This document shows positions 5,617-5,617 of a stretch of 5,617 nt of DNA, in pieces. Position 1 is the stretch's first letter, and each line of letters begins with the position of its first letter. The DNA comes from JBBQUN01 sp038212405 (GTDB taxonomy: Bacteria > Actinomycetota > Acidimicrobiia > Acidimicrobiales > SZUA-35), in assembly GCA_038212405.1 (NCBI GenBank), contig JBBQUN010000295.1, forward strand, positions 1 to 5,617. Direction: 5' to 3'. The translations under genes and the position numbers were made by a program. Under the pieces are notes generated by a model that had not been told where the DNA came from, made no database searches, and saw only the letters and a list, made by a program, of their open reading frames with translations.

Positions 5617-5617
5617 A

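Overview
The window is a high-GC stretch with the coding style of an actinobacterium: GTG starts, strong G/C at third codon positions, a lipoprotein-type phosphate-binding protein with an acidic tether, and a GTTCACC-type Pho motif. A marine or soil lineage related to Acidimicrobiia would fit, but that placement is inference from sequence style only. Its core is a complete high-affinity phosphate uptake operon in the order pstS-pstC-pstA-pstB, all on the + strand.

Layout. Positions 1-783 hold the N-terminal 261 codons of a serine hydrolase of the beta-lactamase/esterase (PF00144) type on the - strand, cut by the window edge. Positions 784-1033 are a 250-base divergent promoter region. It carries three PHO-box-like units on an exact 11-base grid (903, 936, 958), which points to PhoP-type phosphate control of the operon. 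pstS (1034-2137) is followed by a near-perfect 19-bp inverted repeat (2179-2217) that probably lowers expression of the downstream permease genes relative to the binding protein. pstC (2249-3184), pstA (3195-4133) and pstB (4130-5002) are tightly packed: the pstA ribosome-binding site overlaps the pstC stop, and the pstB reading frame overlaps the pstA stop. A 305-base gene-free stretch (5003-5307) follows. It holds a 13-bp inverted repeat with a wide loop and two tandem small hairpins just before the last gene. Positions 5308-5616 encode an unrecognised, very basic 102-residue protein.

How it works together: PstS, a lipid-anchored extracytoplasmic protein, captures phosphate. PstC and PstA form the membrane channel, and the PstB ATPase drives import. 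No phoU lies directly after pstB within the window, although it is often found there. The operon itself is well understood. The less explained parts are the phased promoter repeats, the intercistronic hairpin, the structured 3' region and the small basic protein. I see no evidence for a new defence, mobile or biosynthetic system.
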